Source of the DNA: Saccharopolyspora spinosa NRRL 18395
GTDB taxonomy: Bacteria > Actinomycetota > Actinomycetes > Mycobacteriales > Pseudonocardiaceae
Direction of reading: 5' to 3'
Length of the DNA: 64,000 bases
Assembly: GCF_000194155.1 (NCBI RefSeq)
Contig: NZ_GL877880.1
Span: 170,641 to 234,640 of the forward strand
In this document: positions 1-7,964 of the stretch, piece by piece
Numbering within the stretch: the stretch's first letter is position 1
Layout of the letters: each line of letters starts with the position of its first letter
Position numbers and translations under genes: made by a program
Notes under the pieces: generated by a model
What the model was told of the DNA's origin: nothing
Databases searched by the model: none
The model's input: only the letters and a program-made list of their open reading frames with translations

Positions 1-579
1 TAAGGATGAGGATCGGGCGGCGGTGTATGGGGATGCGGCCTACGGTGCGGGCGAGTTGCTGGAACGGCTGGACGAGACCGACATCCACAATGGACTGAAG
101 GTGCAGCCGCCGGCGGCGGTGAAAGGTCATTTCCCGAAGGACCGCTTCGACATCGACCTCGATGCGCAGACCGTGACCTGCCCGCCGGGCACACCGCGCC
201 CATCCGCGCCCGCGAGCGTCACGCCGGAGCGGCCAGCTTCGGCGCCGCCTGCGCGGCCTGCCCACTGGCCGCACAGTGCACCACCGCGAAGACCGGCCGC
301 ACGATCACCGTCAGTGCCCACGAGGCCGCGCTGCAAGCCGGGCGGGCGCGTCAAACCGACCCCGCCTGGCGGGCCGACTACCGCGCCACCCGCCCCAAAG
401 TCGAACGCAAAATCGCTCATCTCATCCCCCCCCGCCACGGCGGGCGCCGGGCCCGCGTCCGAGGACTGCTGAAAACAGCCGCCGACTTTTCACTGCTGGC
501 CGCCGCGGTCAACCTCGCACGCCTCGGCATCCTCGGGATCGCCCGCACGGCGACCGGATGCCCCCCCCCCCCCGCCTGA
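1..579 (+). pseudogene. IS1182-like transposase, 3' part, frameshifted
   Basis: The reading frame enters from the left edge and encodes the C-terminal part of a DDE transposase: DAAYGAGELLERL, then a segment ending in DIDLDAQTVTCP. At about position 184 the frame must shift by one base (a lost G). It then continues as GHTAPIRARERHAG, a CAACPLAAQC cysteine cluster, and an Arg-rich tail with KTAADFSLLAAAVNLARLG. This order, with a cysteine cluster before a basic region and a C-terminal AAVNLARL helix, is typical of IS1182-family transposases as I know them. The frame ends in a run of 13 C residues (561-573) just before the stop at 577-579. With the frameshift it cannot make a functional enzyme. 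It is 5'-truncated by the window edge. Confidence 0.7.
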
Positions 580-761
580 CCAGGCCCCAGCGGGCCCGCC
601 AAGACACGCACGAGCCCCCCGGTCAGGGCATACCGGCAACGATCACGCCCGAGTCCCGCCACACCGCCGAACCCGATCGATGAGAACCCGCGACCACACC
701 GACCCGCTCAACAAACACAGAACAGATCAAGCCCCCACAAACCCCCGTTCGACACCAGCCA

Positions 762-1202
762 CCTATAGGACTGGACGTCTTCGGTATCGACCTGTCACCG
801 GTGCTGATCGACCTTGCCCGCAAGACATACCCCGATCTGCGATTCGACGTCGGTTCGATGGACGCACTGGACCTCCCCGACGACAAACTGGACGGGATCG
901 TGTCCTGGTACTCCGTCATCCACGCCCCACCACAGGACCTGCCCTCCTACCTCACCGAGTTCCAGCGAGTACTCGCACCTGGCGGACACCTCTTGCTCGC
1001 CTTCTTCGAAGCAGAGGACGGACCGGTCACCGCGTTCGACCACAAGGTCACGACCGCCTACCGATGGCCGATCGACGACCTCGCAGGACTAGCAAGCGAA
1101 GCCGGATTCATCGAAACCGGCCGGATGCTACGCCAACCACGCGAGAACGAACGACACCGCCGAGGCCACCTCCTCATGCGCCTCGGCGAGCGACTCGGTT
1201 GA
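762..1202 (+). pseudogene. SAM-dependent methyltransferase, N-terminally truncated
   Basis: From GLDVFGIDLSP onward the frame reads as the last two thirds of a class I SAM methyltransferase. The acidic strand-2 residue is in FGIDLS, followed by FDVGSMDALDLPDD, DGIVSWYSVIH, and the LAPGGHLLLAFF strand and loop. The C-terminal part is AGFIETGRMLRQPRENERHRRGHLLMRLG. The glycine-rich SAM loop that should precede it is absent; upstream sequence is insertion-element debris. A GTG at 801 could start translation, but the product would lack the SAM pocket. I read it as a remnant cut by an insertion. The substrate cannot be told. Confidence 0.65.
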
Positions 1203-1385
1203 TCGCCTTCCCGGTGAAGGATTGGGCGTACGGCCGCAACGGTCGCAGTGCCGTGGAAGATGCGCGCCCGTTTGTCGAAGCGCGCGGCCAAGCCCTCGAC
1301 GACATTGACCGTTCGCTCGACTTCGTTGCAGCGCTGGTAAATCGCCCGCTCGAAGCCGGTCCGCCAGCCGCCCGCGCTGCCGCGG
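1203..1385 (-). pseudogene. IS5/IS1647-like transposase C-terminal fragment
   Basis: The minus strand encodes GWRTGFERAIYQRCNEVER, then TVNVVEGLAARFDKRARIF and HGTATVAAVRPIL. This matches the C-terminal YQRRNxVERxxNxxKxxRxxATRYDKR block of IS5-type transposases, where the E of VER is the last catalytic acid. Only about 60 residues remain, with no clear stop or start. It lies between two methyltransferase fragments that point towards each other, so it probably marks an old insertion and deletion site. Confidence 0.6.
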
Positions 1386-1429
1386 CGCTGGCGGTTGGCC
1401 TGCCTGAATCTTCAGTCCACACAGGACTG

Positions 1430-1770
1430 TTATCGCAGGCTCTTCGCCCGGAAGACCGTGTCGTGGGCGTGGTGAGTGCCGGGCAGCGGCGGGACGGTTC
1501 GCGGGCGGGTTTCGTCGACCAGGACGGCCCAGTCGTCGTCGAGGAGACCGGCGATCTCGTGCGGGTGGTAGTAGTCGCTCGGGTCGAAACCGTGGACGGT
1601 GCCCGGCCGGAGGTCGCCAGGATCGTGGCCGACAAACAGGAACGTGCCGCCCGGGGCGACGGCGGCCAGCAACCCGCGCGCAGCGGTGTGATCGGGCTCG
1701 TTCAGGAGTGGGGAAATACTGGGCCGACACCAGGTCGAACGCGGCGGCGGGCGGCGCAGTGACGCTCAGG
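1430..1770 (-). pseudogene. Second SAM-methyltransferase fragment, frameshifted
   Basis: Minus-strand reading gives SVTAPPAAAFDLVSAQYFP, then after a one-base shift at about 1715 LLNEPDHT, then LLAAVAPGGTFLFVGHDPGD. A region containing HPHEIAGLLDDDWAVLVDET follows, and the frame ends FRAKSLR. FDLVSAQYFPLL is the motif IV region and VAPGGTFLFVGHD the post-motif strand of class I methyltransferases. The N-terminal SAM-binding half is missing. It is not the other half of the 762-1202 fragment, because both carry the same C-terminal half of the fold. Confidence 0.6.
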
Positions 1771-2242
1771 CCCGCGCGCGTCCAGGCGTTTCCGACCGTC
1801 GGCGAGCGCATCGACGAGGCGGGCACGGAACTTTATTCGCTCGCGCTGGAGACCAACGACACCGAGTTGGCTGAGTCGATCGCGGCGTTGGCCAGCGTGC
1901 GGGACGAGATCGACCAGGCGTGGCAGATCTGCCGGAAGGTGCGGATGCGTGCGCGGACTATCCCAAAGCATTGGTGCGGCAGAGCTCAGCGCTCAAGCTC
2001 CCAGTGGAGGGCGTTCCGGTGGTCAGCCGTGGCATGTGGCAGCGAAGGACGGATCCCAGTACCCGCCGGAGGCCGGGCCTGTGGTCGATGTCCTGCCTCG
2101 ACGGGTACGACGGGATGAAGAGGAAAGAACTGTCGGTTATGTAGATGGCCACTTTAGCCCTTACATGCACGGGCCGGTGCGATCCGGCTACGCGGGCGAG
2201 AAGTGGTTGACTGCCCGCCCACTTCAACCGGGAGACCTCGCC
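1771..2242 (+). other. No recognisable gene; possible coding remnant
   Basis: Between about 1782 and 1960 the plus strand keeps an open frame with protein-like helical content (ERIDEAGTELYSLALETND, then LAESIAALASVRDEIDQAW). I cannot assign it to a family. It degenerates after that, and no start or ribosome site is convincing. The last 30 bases hold the GGGAGA ribosome site of the next gene. Confidence 0.3.
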
Positions 2243-2932
2243 ATGCCAGAGCTGGAGATCGATGCCCTCGTGTTCGACGTGCTCGGCACGCTCGTCGACG
2301 AACCCGCTGGCATCCGCGCCGGCCTCCGCGAACTCGACCCGTCGCTCGACGATCCCAGGATCGAGCAGCTCCTGTTGCTGTGGCAGCAGCACATCGACCG
2401 CGAGCAGCGTCGCATCCTAGGCGGTGCCCGGCCCTACGTCACCAGCGACGACCTCGACCGGGAAGCCGCCCGGATCGTCGCCGACACCGCCGGAGTCGAC
2501 GACCCGACAGCGGTAGCGGCGCTGGCCACGTCAGCTCGCCAACTCCCGCCGTGGCCCGACACCGTGGCTGGGCTCGCCCGACTCGCGAAACGGTTCCCGC
2601 TGATCGGACTCTCCAACGCGAGCCGGACCGCGCTGCTGGGACTCAACGCCCACGCGGGACTGCGCTGGCACCAAGCCCTGTCCGCCGAAGACACCCGGAC
2701 CTACAAGCCGGACCCGGCGGTCTACCAGCTGGCCGTCACCGTCTCCGGACGACCCCCGGAGCGGCTGCTGATGGTCGCCGCCCACGCCTGGGACCTGCGC
2801 GCTGCGCAAGCCCTCGGCCTGCGCACCGCCTACGTCGCCCGCCCCGTCGGCGACCCGCCCAACCGCTCGGACCGGTTCGACCTGCACGCCGACGGCCTGA
2901 CCGACCTGACCGACCAACTCGACAAGGCCTAG
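2243..2932 (+). CDS. HAD superfamily hydrolase, haloacid dehalogenase type II-like
   Basis: 229 residues, the usual length for L-2-haloacid dehalogenase type (HAD-IA) enzymes. The nucleophile motif is near the N-terminus (ALVFDVLGTLVDE, Asp about 11). Motif II is IGLSNAS (about 120), motif III is the Lys of DTRTYKPDPAVYQ (about 153), and the C-terminal acidic motif IV is weak (VAAHAWDLRAAQALGLRTAYV). This set supports hydrolysis of a small halo- or phospho-substrate in the cytosol; the substrate is unknown. Motif IV has HAWD where many homologues have a similar AxHxxD, consistent with the dehalogenase branch. ATG 2243 was chosen because GGGAGA lies 7 bases upstream and the coding pattern starts there, although the frame is open from 1949. 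Confidence 0.85.
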   Translation: MPELEIDALVFDVLGTLVDEPAGIRAGLRELDPSLDDPRIEQLLLLWQQHIDREQRRILGGARPYVTSDDLDREAARIVADTAGVDDPTAVAALATSARQLPPWPDTVAGLARLAKRFPLIGLSNASRTALLGLNAHAGLRWHQALSAEDTRTYKPDPAVYQLAVTVSGRPPERLLMVAAHAWDLRAAQALGLRTAYVARPVGDPPNRSDRFDLHADGLTDLTDQLDKA

Positions 2933-3245
2933 CGAGCAACCGGCAACCCGATTCCCCGCCCACCAGGGCGGGTCGTGGCTGTCCGCGCGGAGCCCAGCTC
3001 GCACAAGCGCCGCTTGTCGTTCCGATGATCGTCAGATGCCTTGTCGTGCGCTGGACGCGCGATTGCTACCCGCTACCTGCGCGGAGAGCTCTTCAACCTG
3101 CTCGATTGAGCGTGCCCGGTTTCGGGTACCGCTTTGACAACGAGAACGGCACCGACCTGCACGAGAAGCGCGGGCGCCTGCCGTGCCGATTTCCCTCGTG
3201 GCGTAACCGATTCCCGGCACGCGGCGGTCGACCTACCGTGGCTGC
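2933..3245. other. Intergenic region, nothing assigned
   Basis: About 310 bases between two plus-strand genes. I see no coding frame with protein-like content, no strong hairpin and no clear promoter. The start of the next gene has only a weak ribosome site. Confidence 0.5.
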
Positions 3246-4055
3246 ATGCGCTCACCAATCACCGGCATGGCCGCTGGCGTGCCGTTCACCGCTCTACCAC
3301 CGGTCGGCAACGGCCCCGCGCCGCTGATCGTCACCTGGCACATGCTGGACGCGCCGAGGTCGGACGCCGCGTTCGCTGCCGCGCTGCCGATGAACGACCT
3401 GCCCGCGTGGCGGGTGCACCTCGGCATGCCGATGTGCGGCGCGCGCATGGTCGACGGCAGCATGGCCGCCGGCTTGGAGCTGATCCGCAAGGACGTCCTG
3501 ATGTCCGCTCTGCACCCGTTCGTCCAGCAGGCGTCGGAGGAGTTCCCGGCCGCACTGGCGTCGATCCGTGCACAGCTGCCGGTCGATGACGGCCCGATCG
3601 GCGTGCTCGGCGGCTCGCTGGGCGGGGCCGTCGCGCTGCGGATCCTCGCCGGCACCGAGATACCGGTCTTCGCCGGCGCCATCGTGAACGCCGCCATCCG
3701 GATGCGGTCCGTCGTGGACCTGTTCCCAGGCGACTACCCGTATGACGCCGAGTCCGAGAAAACCGTCGACAGCTTGGACTTCGTCGCCGCGGCGGGCACC
3801 ATCGCCGGTCGGGCGCCGCTGCTGGTCGTCAGCGGCGAGCTGGATCACCCGGCGCTGCGGGCCGACGCGTTGGATCTCGTCGACGCGTTGGGCGAACGGT
3901 CCGAACTGCTGTCGATCCCCGGGCTGGCCCACCCGCTCGCCGACGAGCCCGGCATCGAGCCCGCACCACAGCTGCCACTGGCCCGCGAGGTGGACGCCGG
4001 CCTGACCACGTGGTTCCGACGCCACCTCGCGGATGCAGGTAGGCGGAGCCGGTGA
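3246..4055 (+). CDS. Alpha/beta hydrolase (serine esterase/peptidase-like)
   Basis: 269 residues. The nucleophile elbow is GVLGGSLGGAVAL (Ser about 120), the acid is in LLVVSGELDHPAL (Asp about 204), and the His is in IPGLAHPLADEPG (about 228), so a complete catalytic triad in the right order and spacing is visible. There is no signal peptide, so it should act in the cytosol. The N-terminal part (PLIVTWHMLDAPRSD) gives the first strand and oxyanion region. The specific substrate cannot be predicted. It stands alone, with gaps of about 300 and 250 bases on either side. ATG 3246 gives a sensible first strand. Confidence 0.8.
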   Translation: MRSPITGMAAGVPFTALPPVGNGPAPLIVTWHMLDAPRSDAAFAAALPMNDLPAWRVHLGMPMCGARMVDGSMAAGLELIRKDVLMSALHPFVQQASEEFPAALASIRAQLPVDDGPIGVLGGSLGGAVALRILAGTEIPVFAGAIVNAAIRMRSVVDLFPGDYPYDAESEKTVDSLDFVAAAGTIAGRAPLLVVSGELDHPALRADALDLVDALGERSELLSIPGLAHPLADEPGIEPAPQLPLAREVDAGLTTWFRRHLADAGRRSR

Positions 4056-4306
4056 CCTGCTTGGTCGCGACGTCCAACCGTGAGCTGCGCCCGCGCAGCA
4101 AGTCGGGCTGAGCCCTCGCGGCGGCGCGGTGCGCATCAGCCGTGAAACCCGCAAAACGCCCTGTAAGGTCTCAAACCTCGCGACATCTTGATCTCGTTTG
4201 AACTGCGTGTTTGTTGTTTTCTCACCGGTCGACAGGTCAAGGTCAGTCTCAGTTTCGTGGCATTTCTTCGGAAGCGGGCCAAGCGGTGTCGACCGCTGCG
4301 TCGGGC

Positions 4307-4843
4307 TCACTCCTCCCAAACCGGCACGAGGGGCAGGCCGCGGGCGGCACGCTCGTGGTCGACTGCGCGTTGGATCAGCTCCGTCTTGCGCTTGGTGTAG
4401 GCGAGTCCGTTTTCTTCCTCGGCAGCGACGCGCCGCTTCAGCTCTCCGTACTCGGCCGCCACCTCCGGATGCATCCGCAGGTGGTCGCGGAACAGCCGCT
4501 CGTTACGAGTGCCCCAGGTGTTGGCGGTAACGATATGCAGGTGGTGGCTGCGCCGCCCGAGGTCAGTGTTCCGGTAGTAGAAAAGCCGCTCGGGCATCGC
4601 GGTCTCCTGTGGCCGGTAGCCCAGCCGCTCCAACACGGCTTCCCGGTCGGCAGTAACGTCGGCCAGCCGCGTAACCGACGCCATCAAATCGATCACCGGC
4701 TTGGCTGCCAGCCCCGGTACGGAGGTGCCGCCCACGTGCTCGACGTTCAGGAACAGCCCGGGCAGTGCGGCGATCAGCTCCGCACTAGCCCGGGCTCCCT
4801 GTTCGGGCCAGGAAGCGTCGTACTCCGCTATATCAATGGCCAT
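4307..4843 (-). CDS. GrpB family protein (UPF0157, nucleotidyltransferase fold)
   Basis: 178 residues, full family length. The hallmark NVEHVGGTSVPGLAAKPVIDLM is present (residues about 33-54). It corresponds to the GSxxVPGLxAKPxIDL core of GrpB/UPF0157 proteins, which share a minimal nucleotidyltransferase fold. ERLFYYRNTDLGRRSHHLHIV and FRDHLRMHPEVAAEYGELK follow as in relatives. Biochemical roles in this family are poorly defined; relatives are annotated near dephospho-CoA kinases or as stress proteins. Its stop lies over 230 bases from the hydrolase stop, and the two genes converge. Confidence 0.85.
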   Translation of the reverse strand: MAIDIAEYDASWPEQGARASAELIAALPGLFLNVEHVGGTSVPGLAAKPVIDLMASVTRLADVTADREAVLERLGYRPQETAMPERLFYYRNTDLGRRSHHLHIVTANTWGTRNERLFRDHLRMHPEVAAEYGELKRRVAAEEENGLAYTKRKTELIQRAVDHERAARGLPLVPVWEE

Positions 4844-4855
4844 CTGCGCATTTTA

Positions 4856-5101
4856 AGAGCCGCGCCGCAACTGCTGGTCAAGTTGTAGATGATCTTGCCC
4901 GGTTCGCCGCTCATGTGGGGGGCCGGGCCTTCTTTTCCGGGGCGGCTCATGCACGTGGTACAACGCCGAGTGCAGGCGCTCATTGTTGCACCACCCGCCC
5001 TCCAGACGGCCTCAGCTCGCTCGACCCCGGCGAAGTCACGTCAGGGACCTTGCGTTCGATCAACTCGGCCTTGAACATGCCGTTGAGGCCCCGGTCATAG
5101 C
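4856..5101 (-). pseudogene. IS3-family transposase (integrase core) C-terminal remnant
   Basis: On the minus strand the first frame reads YDRGLNGMFKAELIERKVP, matching the YDNAxAESxNGxFKxELIxR block of IS3 orfB. A different frame then gives CNNERLHSALYHV, matching the WYNxxRLHSALGxxPP block that includes the last catalytic region. The two parts are joined by lost sequence and a frame change, so it is inactive. The frame ends at a TAA near 4856. No terminal inverted repeat was recognised. Confidence 0.65.
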
Positions 5102-5121
5102 TGATACAACCCCCAGTTTCT

Positions 5122-6225
5122 TCAGAAAGACGCCACTGGGGTGCCGAAAAGGCCTTCATCGGGCGTGATGCCCAGGCCAGGACCTTGCGGTCGCTTGATA
5201 TGGCCGCCTTCGATGCGGATCCCGTTTTCCTGATCGTAATGACCTTCGATGTGGGGGGCCGCCAACCAGACGCCTTCGAACAGCTCAGGTGCCACCGTCG
5301 CGCCGATATGGGTGCAGGCGGCGGCGATGATGTCTCCGCCCCAGGAATCGTCGCAGGTATGCGGCAGGTTCCGTGCCGCACAGATGTCGCGGAACGCGCG
5401 CATCGGATGCAGCCCGCCGATCCGGGTGACCTTCATGCTGAAGCCATCGACCAGTCCGGTGCCGGCGGCGGTGATCGCCGTATTCAGGCTGGTGCCGTTT
5501 TCGTCCATGTAGATGCCGTGGCTGACCTGCGAGCGGATCTTCTGCAGGTCCTCGATGGTGTTGCAGGGCTGTTCCATGACGAAGGGGACGTCAGGGCATT
5601 CCCGGCTGAGCCGCAGCGCATCGCGAGTGGTCAGGCTGCGGTTGCCATCCACCGCCAGACGCACCCCCGACCCGCGGGTGACCTCCCAGACCTTGCGGAT
5701 GGTCTCGATGTCTTCCTCGACAGGCCGTCCGCCGATCTTGACTTGCAGGCGCGGGTATCCCTCGGCACGTTTTTCCGCTGCGACGCGGGCGGTTTCATCC
5801 GGCGGGCCGACAATGGTGGAGTAGTAGGACGGCACGCGATCGGTCATCGCGCCACCAAGTAGGTCGGACACGCTTACGCCGAGATGCTTGCCCAGAAGGT
5901 CATGGGCGGCGATGTCGATGGCGGCCTTGGCGTAGTTGTGGCCATTGAGCAGACCGTCCATGCGCCGGTGCAACGGTACCGGCAGCACCTCGGCGCCGCT
6001 CAGCCCCGGCGCCATTTCGCTCAGTGCCGCCACGGCCCCGGCGGGGTGGGATTCGGCATAGGTGGGGCCGACCGGGCAGGTCTCGCCCCAGCCGACAAGC
6101 CCGTTATCGGCCACCAGCTTGACCAGCGTCGTGGACAGAAACCGGACCTCTGAATGGGACATCTTGTAGGGGCCGTTATGGACCGGCAGACCGTGCCGAT
6201 AGATGTGGATTTCAGCGATCCTCAT
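5122..6225 (-). CDS. hpbD: Enolase-superfamily epimerase, 4-hydroxyproline betaine 2-epimerase-like
   Basis: 367 residues. The layout is that of mandelate racemase/muconate lactonising enzymes: N-terminal cap (1-130), then a TIM barrel. Lys163 (RLQVKIGG), Asp193 (LAVDGN), Glu218 (FVMEQPCNT), Asp241 (YMDENG) and Lys265 (FSMKVTRIGG) form the two-base, three-metal-ligand active site. The sequence looks very close to alphaproteobacterial HpbD, which racemises hydroxyproline or proline betaine at C2; a related cis-3-hydroxyproline dehydratase is the alternative. The ATG overlaps the upstream gene's TGA (ATGA), so the two were co-translated in the donor. Local GC looks lower than in neighbours. I infer horizontal transfer, with decayed IS3 debris at one side. 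Confidence 0.75.
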   Translation of the reverse strand: MRIAEIHIYRHGLPVHNGPYKMSHSEVRFLSTTLVKLVADNGLVGWGETCPVGPTYAESHPAGAVAALSEMAPGLSGAEVLPVPLHRRMDGLLNGHNYAKAAIDIAAHDLLGKHLGVSVSDLLGGAMTDRVPSYYSTIVGPPDETARVAAEKRAEGYPRLQVKIGGRPVEEDIETIRKVWEVTRGSGVRLAVDGNRSLTTRDALRLSRECPDVPFVMEQPCNTIEDLQKIRSQVSHGIYMDENGTSLNTAITAAGTGLVDGFSMKVTRIGGLHPMRAFRDICAARNLPHTCDDSWGGDIIAAACTHIGATVAPELFEGVWLAAPHIEGHYDQENGIRIEGGHIKRPQGPGLGITPDEGLFGTPVASF

Positions 6226-6770
6226 TGTCCGACCTCCGGAATGGTGAGCACGAGCTTGCCCGTGAACGTCTTGCTGAGAAATTCTTCCAGTGCCCGGCCG
6301 ATCGCCTTCGGCGGGAAGACCTTGGCGACGCAAGCCCGGATCTCTCCCGCCTCGACGTGCGAGACCAGGTTCCCGAAGACCTCGTCCTCCTGAAAGGTGC
6401 AATCCAGCAGAGTCAGGTCTTTGAGGTAGCGCGTCCGCAGTCGATCTGCGCGATCGGCCCGGCGATTCGCCCCGGCCTCACGTAGCGCCCGCCTCGGCGC
6501 AGGATGCCGAGGAAGGCGGGCCATTGCTCGCCCCCCACCCACACAAACGAGGTCAACCACGACGTCGTTCGAGGCTTCGCCGAGCGCCGCGACCAGTTCG
6601 GCACTGCGGTCGACAACGTGGTCGGCGCCCCTGAGTGTGCGCCTCTCATCGGCCTTGGCGGAGGAGGAGGAGAGCGTGATGACGGTCGCGCCGCGCCGGT
6701 TGGCAAGCTGGACGACGGCCGATCCCACGCCTCCCGAGGCGCCGGTGATTGCGTGTGGGCCAGGACGTGT
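6222..6770 (-). pseudogene. Zinc-type alcohol dehydrogenase/quinone oxidoreductase, truncated and frameshifted
   Basis: The Rossmann motif ITGASGGVGSAVVQLANRRG marks a medium-chain dehydrogenase/reductase of the quinone oxidoreductase type. The catalytic N-terminal domain is missing. Inside, the frame shifts at about 6535 (into EQWPAFLGILRRGGRYV) and back at about 6445 (LRTRYLKDLTLLDCTFQEDE). Two compensating indels therefore scramble about 30 codons. The C-terminus (FPPKAIGRALEEFLSKTFTG, then KLVLTIPEVGQ) is intact and its stop overlaps the hpbD ATG. It was probably the catabolic partner of hpbD before transfer and decay. Confidence 0.65.
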
Positions 6771-6953
6771 TGCGTGATGGCAGCGTCCTTGTGGCCGGTC
6801 ACACCGCAACACTGGCACCAAGGCTGTGGCTCGTGAACAGACAGCGATCGACGTTCACTCGATCTAGCGGTGAAATGTTGATCTTGTGCGACCTGCGGTG
6901 TTCTCCGCGGTCAGACCGCGGACGGACGTCACTGGTCTGGAACGTTGCTGTCG

Positions 6954-7358
6954 TCAGCGGGCGAGCCTTGCGCGGGCCTGTTCGGTAAGTGGTGCGAAGA
7001 AGTTGACCAGGTTGCCGTCGGGGTCGCGGAACAGCAGGGAGCGGTTTCCCCACGGCATCGTGGTCGGCTTCTGCACGATCTCGGGGACGACAGCTAGCCT
7101 CGTCAGCCGTTCGTACTCCCGGTCGACGTCCTCGACGAGGAACTCGAAGATCGCGGTCCGGTTCGACTCGGGTACGGCCGCCCCGGCGCTGAACAGCGCC
7201 ATCGTCTCGGCACTGCCGATTGCCAAGGTGCACGACGAGCCCACGAGCTCAGCGAACTGCTCGGCGAGCCACCGCGACTCAAAGCCGGTCGCCTGTTCGT
7301 AGAACTTGACAAGGCGGGCGACGTCGCTGCTGATGACGCGGACAGAGACAAACTGCAC
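6954..7358 (-). CDS. VOC family protein (glyoxalase/bleomycin-resistance fold)
   Basis: 134 residues with the paired beta-alpha-beta-beta-beta modules of the vicinal oxygen chelate fold: VQFVSVRVISSDVARLVKFY at the start, TAIFEFLVEDVDREYERL in the middle, and GNRSLLFRDPDGNLVNFFAP near the end. The FRDPDGNLVNFF metal-ligand strand is classical. GTG 7358 was chosen over longer starts because AAAGGGA lies at good spacing and the first beta-strand begins exactly there. The function may be a lyase, dioxygenase or drug-binding protein; the sequence does not decide. A remnant of a regulator gene lies divergently 105 bases away, suggesting it once had its own regulator. Confidence 0.8.
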   Translation of the reverse strand: MQFVSVRVISSDVARLVKFYEQATGFESRWLAEQFAELVGSSCTLAIGSAETMALFSAGAAVPESNRTAIFEFLVEDVDREYERLTRLAVVPEIVQKPTTMPWGNRSLLFRDPDGNLVNFFAPLTEQARARLAR

Positions 7359-7463
7359 GGTGGATCCCTTTCTGCACTGGAGGACGGCTCTGACTCGCCC
7401 TCCGAGGACACCGGACACGCTAGAGGCAATAGTCGACAGGATCCGCCCGGTATTGGGAGCATC

Positions 7464-7530
7464 TTGCGTGTGACTCGGCCGATCGCCCGTGTACTGGCCT
7501 TGCTGGAGATCCTCCAGAGCATGACCTGCG
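7464..7530 (+). pseudogene. N-terminal stub of a YafY/WYL-type transcriptional regulator
   Basis: TTG 7464 begins LRVTRPIARVLALLEILQS, which matches the first helices of the DeoR-like winged helix in YafY/WYL regulators (TRPTARVLALLELLQ). After this the frame loses all similarity. Only about 22 codons survive, divergent from the VOC gene. WYL regulators next to VOC genes are a common actinobacterial arrangement. The truncation point is not marked by any element I recognise. Confidence 0.45.
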
Positions 7531-7964
7531 GGTTTCGAGTTGTCTCACTTCGACGTCACCCAAGCTCAGTCTCAGCTTTACCGCGCTTCTTCATCGGTAG
7601 CGCGCTTGGCCGCGACTGCGTTCCCGGCGAGCGTTCAGATCCGTACATCGAGCAAAGCTTGGAATAGCAGTCATTTCAGGAACGTCACTGTCTCGGCGAG
7701 GGGAGGTCGAGATTGGTAGCGGTGCGCCGGAGCAGAGTGTGCAATGCACGAATCGACGGTCTGCTCTGTACCGCGTCGTAGACATCCACGTGATCAGCTT
7801 CTCCTGAGCCGGTCGGCTTGATCCTCCAGCAGTGAACGCACGAACTCCAGGTGCGCAGGCAGCGCCCGATCCCATACGGTTCGCGCTCCTGAGTCGTGAA
7901 ACTGGAACGAAAGTCGCCAACAGCACGCCACTTTGCACATCAGATTTGAGACCCTGCGCCCGGA
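7531..7964. other. Intergenic region, nothing assigned
   Basis: About 430 bases between the regulator stub and the dnaB stop. Long minus-strand frames exist, but their composition looks like random high-GC sequence. No RNA gene, strong hairpin or repeat was recognised. Confidence 0.5.

Noticed and set aside
6771..6953. Remnant gene between the oxidoreductase fragment and the VOC gene
   Set aside because: All frames look random; no family pattern.
7591..7938. Minus-strand 115-codon frame near the dnaB stop
   Set aside because: Ser/Arg-rich with no motif, no ribosome site and no conservation that I can recognise.
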